A DNA stretch of 64,000 bases. Origin: Actinomycetes bacterium (lineage in GTDB: Bacteria; Actinomycetota; Acidimicrobiia; Acidimicrobiales; JAMCPL01). A program made the position numbers and the translations under genes. Shown here in pieces: positions 16,595 to 25,485 of this stretch (positions are counted from its first letter, which is position 1; each line of letters begins with the position of its first letter). The notes beneath the pieces were generated by a model, which saw nothing but the letters and a program-made list of their open reading frames with translations, searched no databases and was not told the origin of the DNA. The DNA is taken from assembly GCA_021841005.1 (NCBI GenBank), contig JAKBVZ010000019.1, positions 62,001-126,000 of the forward strand. Reading direction: 5' to 3'.

Positions 16595-18657
16595 GTCGCT
16601 GGAAAGATGGAGATGACCGTCGCCGCCGGCAGGGAGAGCGCCATCCAGGCAATGGCTCCGAAAGGCGGCGACCAGGGGAGGGCAGTCCAGGGGCTCGCCG
16701 TCCTGGTCAGCGGTGGTTAAGCCATCGGCAGCAGAGTGTCCGGAGCTCTGGAGAGGTTTCTCGTCGCCGGGCTCGCAGGAATGGTATGTCTAAGCCACAT
16801 TATGCATCTGGAACTGGGCGTCCCGGTCATAATCCCGCCTACAGGAGTCCACTTCCGAAGAGGCGTATCGGAACTATTATTGCCGGTGTGTTGCTGGTAT
16901 TCGTGGTGATCCTGGTTCGCTTGACTTACGTTCAGGTTGTGGATGGTCCTACCTATGCTGCCTACGGTAGGCAGGAGGTGGCTCAGCGCGTATACGTCCC
17001 TGCGCTCAGGGGACCTATCTACGCTCGTGATGGCAGGCTGCTTGCCGAGTCCATCCAGCGCCAGCAGCTTATAGCCGATCCATTTCTCATCCATCATCCC
17101 CGGAGTGACGCCAGCAAACTCGCGCCAATTCTGGGCGTGCAGTCACATACACTTACCACCATGATGAGCAAAAGAACTGGTTATGTGATACTTGCACAGG
17201 ACATCGCCAATGCTACTGCAAACAAGGTCATGAACCTCGGGTTGGCAGGCATTACCACCCAGCCGGTGGAGGTCAGGATTTATCCCGCAGGAGCACTAGC
17301 CCAGCCAGTTATAGGGACGGTGAACTGGAAAGGCCAGGGTGCCTCGGGGTTGGAGTACCAGTACAATTCCCTACTATCAGGACATCCTGGATGGGAAAGC
17401 GTGTCGTACACACCAGACGGGGTTCCGCTTCCTGGCGGGAACCGTACACTCAGCCCAGCAGTGAACGGTACTGGGCTCGAACTTACCATTGACGCGCCGC
17501 TCCAGTATGCTACCGAGGAGGCATTAGCGTCGGAGATCCAGAAGCAGCGCGCAACCGGGGGGACGGCGATCATAATGGATGTGCACACTGGCGCAGTGCT
17601 GGCTATGGCAAGCCTCAGCGCAAACCCAAGGACTCGGACGGTAACGGAGTCACCGGTCAATCTGGCTACCGACTTGGTCTACGAGCCTGGATCGGTGTTC
17701 AAGATCGTTACCTTCTCGGCATCCCTGACGGACGGTATCATTACCCCCAATACGATGATCACCATCCCGCCCTCGCTGGACATGGGAGGCTGGACCTTCC
17801 ATGACGCGTGGTCGCATGGCGTGATCAGATACAGCGCAACCCAAGTCATAGCTTATTCGTCGAATCTTGGTACGATTCTCATTACCGGGAGGCTGGGCAG
17901 GTCAAGACTTGCCGCCCAGATATCGGCTATGGGTTTTGGACAACCCACCGGCCTTCATTTTCCAGGCGCTTCGCCAGGATTGGTGAATCCGCCTTCCCAA
18001 TGGTCGGCGTCGGCGATGGGGTCCACGCCTATTGGGGAGGATACTGGAGTTACCCCGATGCAGCTGCTCGATGCCATGAACACCGTAGCCAATGGAGGCG
18101 TGTTTGTGCCTCCCAGACTGGTCCGTGCCAGGATATCTCCTACGGGCAAGCTCATCAGTGTCCCGAGACCTGCTACCCGGAGGGTATTCCCGCAAGGTGT
18201 TGCGAACGAACTGTCTACGATGCTCGAAAGGGTGGTCATGTATGGTACTGGTGTAAAGGCCGGAGTTCCCGGATACAACGTATCTGGCAAGACCGGTACC
18301 AGCAAAGTGTCCAGCCAGAATGGTGGAGGGTATGTGCAAGGCGCCTACTGGGGAACATTCTGTGGGTTTGTTCCGTCGCAGGATCCAGCGCTCTCCGCCT
18401 GCGTAGTCATGGATAGGCCAGATCAGTATTTCGGCGGGTCAGCTGCGGCACCGGTATTCAGCCAGATCATGCAGTACGCGGTACGTAGGTTCGGGATACC
18501 TCCGACTCCGGGTGGGGGGATCACTGGCGGAAAGTACCGTCCTATCGACTTCCCTTCTACAGGCGGACCCAATACCTATGCTTACTTCAATCCTGTGGGC
18601 ACGCTGAGGTCCCAGGTGAGCGCGGCGGTGGCCGGAAACGGCGCGAGGATCGGGTAG
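16591..18657 (+). CDS. ftsI: Septal peptidoglycan transpeptidase FtsI (PBP3)
   Basis: FtsI is the class B penicillin-binding protein that crosslinks septal peptidoglycan with FtsW. The 688-residue product has a long basic N-terminus (about 95 residues), a membrane anchor (IGTIIAGVLLVFVVILVRLTYVQ), a dimerisation domain beginning RGPIYARDGRLLAES and a transpeptidase domain. The catalytic SxxK is S368-V-F-K371, the SxN motif is SSN in YSSNLG, and KTGTS follows. There is no C-terminal PASTA domain. Its ATG overlaps the FtsL-like stop. Confidence 0.95.
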   Translation: MSRWKDGDDRRRRQGERHPGNGSERRRPGEGSPGARRPGQRWLSHRQQSVRSSGEVSRRRARRNGMSKPHYASGTGRPGHNPAYRSPLPKRRIGTIIAGVLLVFVVILVRLTYVQVVDGPTYAAYGRQEVAQRVYVPALRGPIYARDGRLLAESIQRQQLIADPFLIHHPRSDASKLAPILGVQSHTLTTMMSKRTGYVILAQDIANATANKVMNLGLAGITTQPVEVRIYPAGALAQPVIGTVNWKGQGASGLEYQYNSLLSGHPGWESVSYTPDGVPLPGGNRTLSPAVNGTGLELTIDAPLQYATEEALASEIQKQRATGGTAIIMDVHTGAVLAMASLSANPRTRTVTESPVNLATDLVYEPGSVFKIVTFSASLTDGIITPNTMITIPPSLDMGGWTFHDAWSHGVIRYSATQVIAYSSNLGTILITGRLGRSRLAAQISAMGFGQPTGLHFPGASPGLVNPPSQWSASAMGSTPIGEDTGVTPMQLLDAMNTVANGGVFVPPRLVRARISPTGKLISVPRPATRRVFPQGVANELSTMLERVVMYGTGVKAGVPGYNVSGKTGTSKVSSQNGGGYVQGAYWGTFCGFVPSQDPALSACVVMDRPDQYFGGSAAAPVFSQIMQYAVRRFGIPPTPGGGITGGKYRPIDFPSTGGPNTYAYFNPVGTLRSQVSAAVAGNGARIG

Positions 18658-18787
18658 CGATGCCATCATTGCATCCGTATTCACTACGGTTATCATGCCG
18701 GCGTCATCGACGCGCGTGGGATATGTTCCGGTGGTGGCGGTGGCTGATCATGGTCGACGCGGGAAGCAATGGGCCGGAAAGGCTGCG

Positions 18788-20374
18788 ATGGCAATGCTGT
18801 TAAGCGCTTTTCTCGACGGGGTCAGGCCGGTCGACATGATAGGCGAAGTGTCAACGGTTCACATATCGTCTGTATCGTATGATTCGCGGGAAGTCCGTGA
18901 TGGAGCCCTGTTCTGCTGCCTAGATGGAACCCGTTACGATGGGCACGAGTTTGCGGGTCTGGCGGTGTCGAATGGGGCATCGGCCCTGCTGGTCGAGAGA
19001 CGTCTGGATATAGCAGTCCCTCAAGTAGTCGTGACGCAAGGCGCTGCAAGGGCGGCCATGGCGGTGATTGCCGCCAATTTTTATGGCAGGCCCTCCGGAT
19101 CCCTCGTCATGTTCGGTGTTACCGGCACCAACGGCAAGACGACGGTAGCTCATATGGTTGCGTCCATATTGCGTGCCGGTGGGTTACGCACATCGGTCAT
19201 CGGAACCCTGGGAGGAGGACGGACAACCCCTGAGTCTGCTGATCTGCAGCGAAGTCTCGCACAAGCGCGAGATTCCGGTTTCAAGGCCGTATCCATGGAG
19301 GTCTCATCCCATGGTATGGTACAGCACAGGGTGGATGCCATACGTTTCCAGGCGGCAGTGTTTACCAACCTCTCCCCCGAACACCTTGATTATCACAAGA
19401 CGATGGATATGTATTTCGCGGCCAAGGCTGCACTGTTTGTCCCGGAGAGAGTCGAGAACGCCATCATCAACGTTGACGATCCGTGGGGGAGGCTGCTCGT
19501 GGAGAGGGCGTCGGGCGTTCCAGTGCTCCGTTACAGTGCAGATGAGGCATCTGAGGTGAGCCAAGATGAGCATGGGAGTTCCTTTTGCTGGAGGGGGATG
19601 CAGGTGAGAATCCCCTTGGCAGGCAGGTACAATGTCCTCAATGCCATAGCCGCCGCCAATGCTGGCCTCGTGCTTGGAGTGGATGAGGACGAGATCGCAG
19701 AGGGACTTTACACGATGGAGCCCGTTCCAGGGCGGTTTGCCCTGTACCGGAGTCCTTCCGGCGGTATCGTGGTGATAGATTACGCGCATACTCCAGACGC
19801 TCTCGAAGCGGTCCTAATGTCGGCTCGGGAGATCATGCACGAGCCCAGTAGGCAGCTTACCTGTGTATTCGGCTGCGGGGGAGATAGAGATGCGAGCAAG
19901 AGGCCCCTGATGGGATCGGTGGCAGCGAGGCTGGCGGATAGGGTTGTGGTGACTTCCGACAACTCCAGGAATGAGAATCCGGTTGTAATTATGGACGAGA
20001 TAGTATCGGGTATCGGTGCAGATGATCGTAACCGCCTAGTGGTGGAGATCGATCGCCGTAAAGCGATCAAGTCTGCTGTTGCGCAACTCCGGGATGGTGA
20101 CGTAGTAGTGGTGGCAGGCAGGGGGCACGAAACCGTCATGGAAGCGGGCGGCAAGTGTATGCATTTCAGTGATGCCGAGGTAGTTACCGGATGCATGGCA
20201 GTGCCGGTCGGTCGCTACGTGAGTGTTCCCGGGGGGTCGTTGTCCGGCGGTGAAGGCCGTTCCTCGGGAGTAGGCACTGACCTGGAAGTGGGTACCGATC
20301 CGGGAGCAGGTGTCTCCGGTAGGTCAACAGAGGGTGGCGCGGGTACCGCCGGAGGAGTGACATGCTCGGATTGA
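18788..20374 (+). CDS. murE: UDP-MurNAc-tripeptide ligase MurE
   Basis: MurE adds the third amino acid to UDP-MurNAc-L-Ala-D-Glu. The ATP loop is VTGTNGKTTVAHM, followed by VSMEVSSHGMVQHR, FTNLSPEHLDYH and VVIDYAHTPDALEAVL. The specificity motif is D391-N-S-R394, followed by NENP. Enzymes using meso-diaminopimelate usually have DNPR; here Pro is Ser but the Arg is kept. GGAAAGG at 18776 is a good ribosome-binding site for ATG 18788; an upstream ATG at 18695 would add 31 residues. The last 50 residues are a Gly/Ser/Thr-rich tail. It overlaps mraY by 13 bp, so murF is not in its usual place. Confidence 0.93.
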   Translation: MAMLLSAFLDGVRPVDMIGEVSTVHISSVSYDSREVRDGALFCCLDGTRYDGHEFAGLAVSNGASALLVERRLDIAVPQVVVTQGAARAAMAVIAANFYGRPSGSLVMFGVTGTNGKTTVAHMVASILRAGGLRTSVIGTLGGGRTTPESADLQRSLAQARDSGFKAVSMEVSSHGMVQHRVDAIRFQAAVFTNLSPEHLDYHKTMDMYFAAKAALFVPERVENAIINVDDPWGRLLVERASGVPVLRYSADEASEVSQDEHGSSFCWRGMQVRIPLAGRYNVLNAIAAANAGLVLGVDEDEIAEGLYTMEPVPGRFALYRSPSGGIVVIDYAHTPDALEAVLMSAREIMHEPSRQLTCVFGCGGDRDASKRPLMGSVAARLADRVVVTSDNSRNENPVVIMDEIVSGIGADDRNRLVVEIDRRKAIKSAVAQLRDGDVVVVAGRGHETVMEAGGKCMHFSDAEVVTGCMAVPVGRYVSVPGGSLSGGEGRSSGVGTDLEVGTDPGAGVSGRSTEGGAGTAGGVTCSD

Positions 20375-21405
20375 TGGTTGCCGGCGGCATGGCACTGATC
20401 GTTGCAGTGTTCTGTACGCCCATCTTGAGGCGCTGGCTGGTGGCCAATTCAATAGGGCAGTACATAAGGGATGACGGTCCCAGCATGCACAGGGCAAAGG
20501 AAGGCACCCCGACCATGGGCGGCATAGTGCTATTCGCTGCGTTGTGCGTTGGATACTTTGTAGCGCATATGGTTACCTCTGTCCGGATGAGCGCCGATGG
20601 CGTGCTGGTTGTCGGGCTTGTAGTGGCATTCGGCCTGATAGGGCTTATCGACGACTGGCTCAAGGTGCATAACAAAAGGAACCTTGGGCTGAACAAGCGG
20701 GCCAAATTTGCAAGCCAGGTGGCTGTTGCACTGCTGTTCGCGGTAGGGTCCGAGAAGTTCGGTCACGCAAGTACTTTCCTGTCTTTTACCCGATGGAACT
20801 CTACGGGGGTAAATCTGGGATCCATAGGTTGGATCGTATGGGTGGCATTGATCGTGGTCGGCTCTTCCAACGCCGTCAATCTGACCGATGGTCTCGATGG
20901 TCTTGCTGCAGGTTCTCTGGCGCTCGTCTTTGCGGTTCTTGCAATTATCGGGTATTGGCAGTTCAGGCATTTCAGCATATACAGGGTGTCATCCTCCCTG
21001 GACTTGAGCTTGGTTGCCGTCGCCCTCGCAGGGGCCTGCGTGGGATTTCTATGGTGGAACGCGGCGCCAGCGCGGATTTTCATGGGCGATACCGGGTCAC
21101 TAGCCATGGGAAGCGGGTTGGCGGGCATTGCCATACTCATGAATTTACAGCTGTTGCTGCCGATCCTGGGAGGGCTGTTTGTCATAGTGACACTTTCAGT
21201 CGTTGTCCAGGTGATCAGCTTCCGGATCTTCAAACGCAGGTTGCTGAAAATGGCTCCCCTTCATCACCATTTCGAACTTTCCGGTTGGCCGGAGTCCACT
21301 GTAATTGTAAGATTCTGGATTATGGCGGGTCTCTTCGCCGCTTTCGGACTGGGGCTTTTCTATGCCGACTACCTGTCGGTTACGAGGCTGTTGTCGAAGG
21401 CATGA
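20362..21405 (+). CDS. mraY: Phospho-N-acetylmuramoyl-pentapeptide transferase MraY
   Basis: MraY transfers phospho-MurNAc-pentapeptide to undecaprenyl phosphate, making lipid I in the membrane. The 347-residue product has about ten membrane segments and the catalytic signatures KEGTPTMGGIV, GLIDDWLK, NAVNLTDGLDGLAAG and FMGDTGSLAMGS, then KMAPLHHHFELSGWPE. The ATG at 20362 lies inside murE; a second ATG at 20374 overlaps the murE stop by one base and could also serve. The mraY stop overlaps the first ATG of the 72-bp repeat array. Confidence 0.96.
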   Translation: MLGLMVAGGMALIVAVFCTPILRRWLVANSIGQYIRDDGPSMHRAKEGTPTMGGIVLFAALCVGYFVAHMVTSVRMSADGVLVVGLVVAFGLIGLIDDWLKVHNKRNLGLNKRAKFASQVAVALLFAVGSEKFGHASTFLSFTRWNSTGVNLGSIGWIVWVALIVVGSSNAVNLTDGLDGLAAGSLALVFAVLAIIGYWQFRHFSIYRVSSSLDLSLVAVALAGACVGFLWWNAAPARIFMGDTGSLAMGSGLAGIAILMNLQLLLPILGGLFVIVTLSVVVQVISFRIFKRRLLKMAPLHHHFELSGWPESTVIVRFWIMAGLFAAFGLGLFYADYLSVTRLLSKA

Positions 21406-21568
21406 AAAGGAATGAGCATGGCAAGTCGTCATACCTACAGATCCGCTGCGGCCACTATGCCGCAGCCCGTGGTATGAAAAGGAATGAGCATGGCAAGTCG
21501 TCATACCTACAGATCCGCTGCGGCCACTATGCCGCAGCCCGTGGTATGAAAAGGACCCAGCATGGCAG
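21402..21568 (+). repeat. 72-bp tandem repeat with hairpin and ribosome-binding site, 2.3 copies
   Basis: Identical copies lie at 21402-21473 and 21474-21545, with a partial third copy from 21546 running into the murD start. Each full unit contains a perfect hairpin, GCTGCGGC-CACTAT-GCCGCAGC (21445-21466 and 21517-21538). Each copy also carries AAAAGGA close before an ATG; in the partial third copy this AAAAGGA is the murD ribosome-binding site. Confidence 0.93.
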
Positions 21569-21572
21569 GTAA
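21402..21572 (+). CDS. Candidate bridging mini-ORF between mraY and murD
   Basis: An open frame of 56 codons starts at an ATG overlapping the mraY stop (ATGA) and ends in a TAA ten bases after the murD ATG begins. It would encode a 24-residue unit beginning MKRNEHGKSSYLQI twice, then MKRTQHGR. It has no hydrophobic segment and resembles no family I know. Its value may lie in carrying ribosomes across the gap, so that murD stays coupled to mraY. It may equally be open only because one open 72-bp unit was copied. Expression is not shown. Confidence 0.35.
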   Translation: MKRNEHGKSSYLQIRCGHYAAARGMKRNEHGKSSYLQIRCGHYAAARGMKRTQHGR

Positions 21573-22950
21573 TCATACAGATGGCCATGTATTGGTATTT
21601 GGAGCCGGTGTCACCGGGCGTGCGGTGGTGGAGGCGATGCTGTCGGAGGGGAAGGACGTCGTACTGGTCGACGATTTCGATGGTATTGCGCCAGAAGTTA
21701 CAGGTAGCGCCAGATTGCAAATAGTGAGAGCACCAGGGCAAGATACCCTTTCCACTCTCATAGACGGAGCCGGTGAGGTGGTGGTGAGCCCAGGGATACC
21801 TCGAAGCCATCCTATCCACCGGATGGCCGCAGGCAAGCTGACCAGCGAGGTCGGCCTTGCCAGGGCGCGCCTGCAGGTTCCTTTCGTGGCCATCACCGGC
21901 ACCAATGGAAAGACCACCGTGGTAACCCTAGTAACATCTATGCTCGAAAAGTCGCACTTCAGGGTGGCGGCGGCAGGCAACATCGGGTTACCACTGATTA
22001 GTGTCATCCACCGCTCGATTGATGTGGTAGTGGCCGAACTCTCGTCATTCCAACTCGCAACGACCAGCGATCTTGCACCCACTGTGGGTGCTTGGCTGAA
22101 CTTCCAGCCTGATCACCTGGATTGGCACACGGATATGGAGGATTACCGTCTATCCAAAGCAAAGATATGGGAAGGCGTTGGGCCAGGTTGCAAGGTGGTG
22201 GTGAACTGGAATGACGAGGTGGTGATGGATGCGGCAAGGCAGGTGGCTGGTACGGGCGCCGAACTGGTCGCATGGGGGAATGGTGACGGGAGCTGGCATC
22301 GTGAGGGCGACCTCATCATCTCTCCCGATGGTGACACACTGGCATCCATCAGAACCTTATATCGTAGCATGCCACATGATGTAGATAACGCTCTTGCTGC
22401 ACTTGCTGTAGCCACTAGTGCAGGAGCAACCTTGGATGGCTGCGCCGAAGCGCTGGCCGGCTTCAACGGGTTACCGCATCGGGTGGAATTGGTTGCTGAT
22501 ATCCGAGGAGTTCGCTATCTGGATGACTCCAAATCCACGACACCTAGTTCGACTGCGGCCGCTCTCGCTGGCTTGGAGGTTGGCAGTGCTGTGCTGATTG
22601 CAGGAGGGCGCAACAAAGGCCTGGATCTTGGAACACTGCGTTCCTGCGCGGATACGCTGAAGGCCGTAGTTGCCATTGGTGAGGCCGCTCATGAAGTGAT
22701 GGTCGCACTGGAAACACTGTGCCCCGTCAAAGTTGCGGGATCCATGGATGAGGCGGTGGCCCTGGCCACAGGTTTTGCCGATCGGGGAGATACTGTCATT
22801 CTATCGCCGGCCTGTGCGTCGTACGATTGGTACAGCTCTTATGCATTACGGGGTGATGACTTCCGGCGATGTGTGCTCGAGTTACAGAGTATCCACGTGT
22901 TGGGCGAGGATCGCAACCGTGGCGTGCCGAATGTATCAGGAGGTAGGTGA
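21562..22950 (+). CDS. murD: UDP-MurNAc-L-alanine:D-glutamate ligase MurD
   Basis: MurD adds D-glutamate to UDP-MurNAc-L-Ala in the cytoplasm. The 462-residue product starts with a Rossmann-like VLVFGAGVTGRAV, has the ATP loop ITGTNGKTTVVTLV, the AELSSFQL and NFQPDHLDWH motifs, and LDDSKSTTPSSTAAAL with IAGGRNKGLDL near the C-terminus. The ATG at 21562 sits 7 bp after AAAAGGA supplied by the repeat unit. The stop overlaps the ftsW GTG. Confidence 0.96.
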   Translation: MAGNHTDGHVLVFGAGVTGRAVVEAMLSEGKDVVLVDDFDGIAPEVTGSARLQIVRAPGQDTLSTLIDGAGEVVVSPGIPRSHPIHRMAAGKLTSEVGLARARLQVPFVAITGTNGKTTVVTLVTSMLEKSHFRVAAAGNIGLPLISVIHRSIDVVVAELSSFQLATTSDLAPTVGAWLNFQPDHLDWHTDMEDYRLSKAKIWEGVGPGCKVVVNWNDEVVMDAARQVAGTGAELVAWGNGDGSWHREGDLIISPDGDTLASIRTLYRSMPHDVDNALAALAVATSAGATLDGCAEALAGFNGLPHRVELVADIRGVRYLDDSKSTTPSSTAAALAGLEVGSAVLIAGGRNKGLDLGTLRSCADTLKAVVAIGEAAHEVMVALETLCPVKVAGSMDEAVALATGFADRGDTVILSPACASYDWYSSYALRGDDFRRCVLELQSIHVLGEDRNRGVPNVSGGR

Positions 22951-24143
22951 ACAATATGTCAAGGCTTATGTCAAAAGTAAGACCAAGCGCTGGGATCGTA
23001 GCATGCGTTGCACTCCTGCTTGGTGTAGGCATTGTGATGGTGCTTGCTTCGTCGCCTTACAGCTCGCTCGTCACCTATGGGTCGGTATGGTCGGTTTTCG
23101 AACATCAGATAGCGTGGATCCTGCTGGGGACTGTGGCATTCGTAGTTGCAGCCATGATACCCACTTCGTTCATCAGAAAGCTGCGCTACCCCATGCTTGC
23201 TGTCGCTCTTGTCCTTCTGGTAGCGGTGCTTGCACCGGGAATCGGTCATAGCGTATCCGGGTCCAGCCGCTGGTTGGCATTCGGACCAGTCACTATCCAG
23301 CCATCCGAAATAATGAAGTTTGCTTGGTGTGTATTTGCTGCGGACCTCCTGGCACGCCGCGTAGGGGAGGATTGGCGTCCCAAGGACGCGCTGATCCCGT
23401 TGCTTTCCCTCCTTGCAGTCAGCTGCGCCCTTATCGTCAAGCAGCCTGATCTTGGCACGACAATCGTGATTGTATGCATAACGATTGCAATGATGGTGAC
23501 TTCAGGATTACCTGTATCAGTGGTGCTGAAAGTGACACTAGGGTTGTTTGGCATCGGCGCCGGCTTGGCATTTGCAGCGCCCTACAGGCGAGCGCGGCTG
23601 CTTTCTTTTGTCCATCCCTTTGCGCACGAGTACGGTTCCGGTTACCAGGTGGTGCAGTCGCTGATCAGCCTTGGTACGGGTGGTGTAAGTGGGGTCGGCC
23701 TGGGGCGTGGCTCTGCGCAGTGGGGTTTCCTGCCACATGCCCATACCGATTTCATTTTTTCGATCATAGGCGAGCAGGCTGGGCTTGTGGGCACAGTGTT
23801 GGTGGTGGTGCTCATCTTCGTATTGCTGGGCATGGGTATACGGGTTGCTACTGCAGCGTCCGGTAAGTTCGAATCATTGCTGGCCGTTGCCATTACCTGC
23901 TGGCTGGCGGCAGAATCTATTATCAATATAGGCGCCACCCTTGGATTGCTCCCAGTGACCGGGATACCCTTGCCGCTCGTGTCCTATGGTGGTTCCTCCA
24001 TGCTGATTACCATGGCGGCGATCGGAGTATTGCTCCGCGTCGCAATAGATTCCGAGAAGGGTCTTACAGTGATCGAAGGAGGTCTGGCACGGAGCAGCAG
24101 GCATCCGGTGTACGGGAGACCGATGGGTCATGCCAACGGCTGA
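22947..24143 (+). CDS. ftsW: Septal glycosyltransferase FtsW
   Basis: FtsW is the SEDS-family polymerase that makes septal glycan strands with FtsI. The 398-residue product has ten predicted membrane segments and the family signatures GHSVSGSSRWLAFGPVTIQPSE, VKQPDLGTTIVI and GLLPVTGIPLPLVSYGGSSML. The GTG at 22947 overlaps the murD stop by 4 bp; ATG 22956 is an alternative. It lies near its partner ftsI. Confidence 0.95.
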   Translation: MNNMSRLMSKVRPSAGIVACVALLLGVGIVMVLASSPYSSLVTYGSVWSVFEHQIAWILLGTVAFVVAAMIPTSFIRKLRYPMLAVALVLLVAVLAPGIGHSVSGSSRWLAFGPVTIQPSEIMKFAWCVFAADLLARRVGEDWRPKDALIPLLSLLAVSCALIVKQPDLGTTIVIVCITIAMMVTSGLPVSVVLKVTLGLFGIGAGLAFAAPYRRARLLSFVHPFAHEYGSGYQVVQSLISLGTGGVSGVGLGRGSAQWGFLPHAHTDFIFSIIGEQAGLVGTVLVVVLIFVLLGMGIRVATAASGKFESLLAVAITCWLAAESIINIGATLGLLPVTGIPLPLVSYGGSSMLITMAAIGVLLRVAIDSEKGLTVIEGGLARSSRHPVYGRPMGHANG

Positions 24144-24145
24144 GC

Positions 24146-24253
24146 ATGGACATGCATATGATAGGTGTTAGCAACGGTATGCCGGAGGGTACCGGCCATA
24201 TCAGGGGAGTTTCTGCATTCTCTCGTGCTGTCAGGGAACGGAACGAGGTATGA
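24146..24253 (+). CDS. Candidate bridging mini-ORF between ftsW and murG
   Basis: An ATG three bases after the ftsW stop opens a 35-residue frame (MDMHMIGVSNGMPEGTGH at its start) that ends by overlapping the murG start codon as ATGA. It also contains a small hairpin (GCCGG/CCGGC at 24183-24197). The peptide matches nothing I know. It fills the only sizeable gap in this part of the cluster. A chance ORF is quite possible. Confidence 0.3.
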   Translation: MDMHMIGVSNGMPEGTGHIRGVSAFSRAVRERNEV

Positions 24254-25485
24254 GTAACCGTGCTGGTGGTCGGCATGCTGGCTCTTGCAGAAAGTGTTTT
24301 GCCCTGATTGCCGGAGGCGGAACGGCGGGCCATGCCAAGCCTGCCCTGGAACTGGCTCGGGAACTGGCCAGGCGCCATACGCCCGATTGCGTAGCGCTAG
24401 TTGGCGGAAGGCGGGGGCTCGAGAAAAAAGTATGGGAGCCATCGGGAATGGAGGCGTTTTACCTGCCAGGTCGTGGGATGCCACGTATATCGCGTACGGC
24501 TTCATGGACTGGTATTTGGGGTTACATATCGGGGATGGTGGCATTCTCCGCGGATCTCGCAATGGCTATGGCCGGATCTGCCGTGCTCGTGGCGAGGAAA
24601 AGGCCTGCTGTACTCGTGGTATTTGGCGGTTATAGTGCCGTAGCGCCCGCCCTTGCGGCGGTTGCGATGAGGATTCCCCTGGTGGTTGCCAATGTGGATG
24701 CCGTGGCTGGTCGTTCCAACCGGATGCTTGCCAGATTGGCCAAAGCGTCGGGAGTGGCATGGCCGGGAACGGGACTCCCGCGGGAGGTTGTTACGGGTGC
24801 GCCGGTAAGCCGATCCGTCATCGAGGCAGGGCGTTCCAGGCGCTCTGCTGGCGCCAGTGTCGAGAGCGACGCTGCCAGGAGAGAGTTGGGCATTCCCGCA
24901 GGAAGGTTTGTGGTGCTGGCGGTGGGGGGCTCGCTCGGAGCGCGCAGGCTCAACGAGCTGGTGCTGGATCTTGCTTCCGCCTGGTCGTCTAGGACAGATG
25001 TTGCGATATACCACGTCGTAGGTGACAGGTACCTCGCCTGGGCTCAGGATCGCGCGATGGAGTTGGGGTTGCTCGGCAGTGGTGATCACCATACGGACGA
25101 GGGAACTGGGATAGTGTACGTACAGGTGGGCTACGAGTCGCGGATGGACAGAGCCTACCTGGCTGCCGATCTTGCCATCTGCAGATCAGGCGCCATCACG
25201 GTTTCTGAATTGGCTGCAGCCGCCTTGCCGGCAGTTTTGGTGCCCCTTCCTGGCGCTCCGTCAGCCCATCAGGAGGCGAATGCCCGCGTGCTCGCATCCC
25301 GGGATGCAGCTGTCATGGTAAGTGAAGATGGACTGTCTGCGGAGAAACTGAGAGATGCAGTGGAGAGCCTGATCGGTGACGGAACCAGGATGGTCGGAAT
25401 GGCCGCAAAGCTGTCCAACCTATTTCCTGAGAATGCTACGCTCAGTTTGGCGGATCTGGTGGAGAGGCATGCCAAGGCGAGTTGA
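24250..25485 (+). CDS. murG: UDP-GlcNAc transferase MurG
   Basis: MurG adds GlcNAc to lipid I, giving lipid II, at the inner membrane face. The 411-residue product has the glycine-rich loop LIAGGGTAGHAKPALELA (usually GGGTGGH), VVFGGYSAVAP, the second-domain start VLAVGGSLGARRLNELV, and the donor-binding region ICRSGAITVSELAAAALPAVLVPLPGAPSAHQEANA. It is about 40 residues longer than E. coli MurG, mostly at the N-terminus and in a loop. It overlaps murC by 17 bp. Confidence 0.94.
   Translation: MSNRAGGRHAGSCRKCFALIAGGGTAGHAKPALELARELARRHTPDCVALVGGRRGLEKKVWEPSGMEAFYLPGRGMPRISRTASWTGIWGYISGMVAFSADLAMAMAGSAVLVARKRPAVLVVFGGYSAVAPALAAVAMRIPLVVANVDAVAGRSNRMLARLAKASGVAWPGTGLPREVVTGAPVSRSVIEAGRSRRSAGASVESDAARRELGIPAGRFVVLAVGGSLGARRLNELVLDLASAWSSRTDVAIYHVVGDRYLAWAQDRAMELGLLGSGDHHTDEGTGIVYVQVGYESRMDRAYLAADLAICRSGAITVSELAAAALPAVLVPLPGAPSAHQEANARVLASRDAAVMVSEDGLSAEKLRDAVESLIGDGTRMVGMAAKLSNLFPENATLSLADLVERHAKAS

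Noticed and set aside
20793-21572. 259-codon ORF in another frame of mraY
   Set aside because: It is a shadow of mraY prolonged by the 72-bp repeats; only the part after the mraY stop is discussed.
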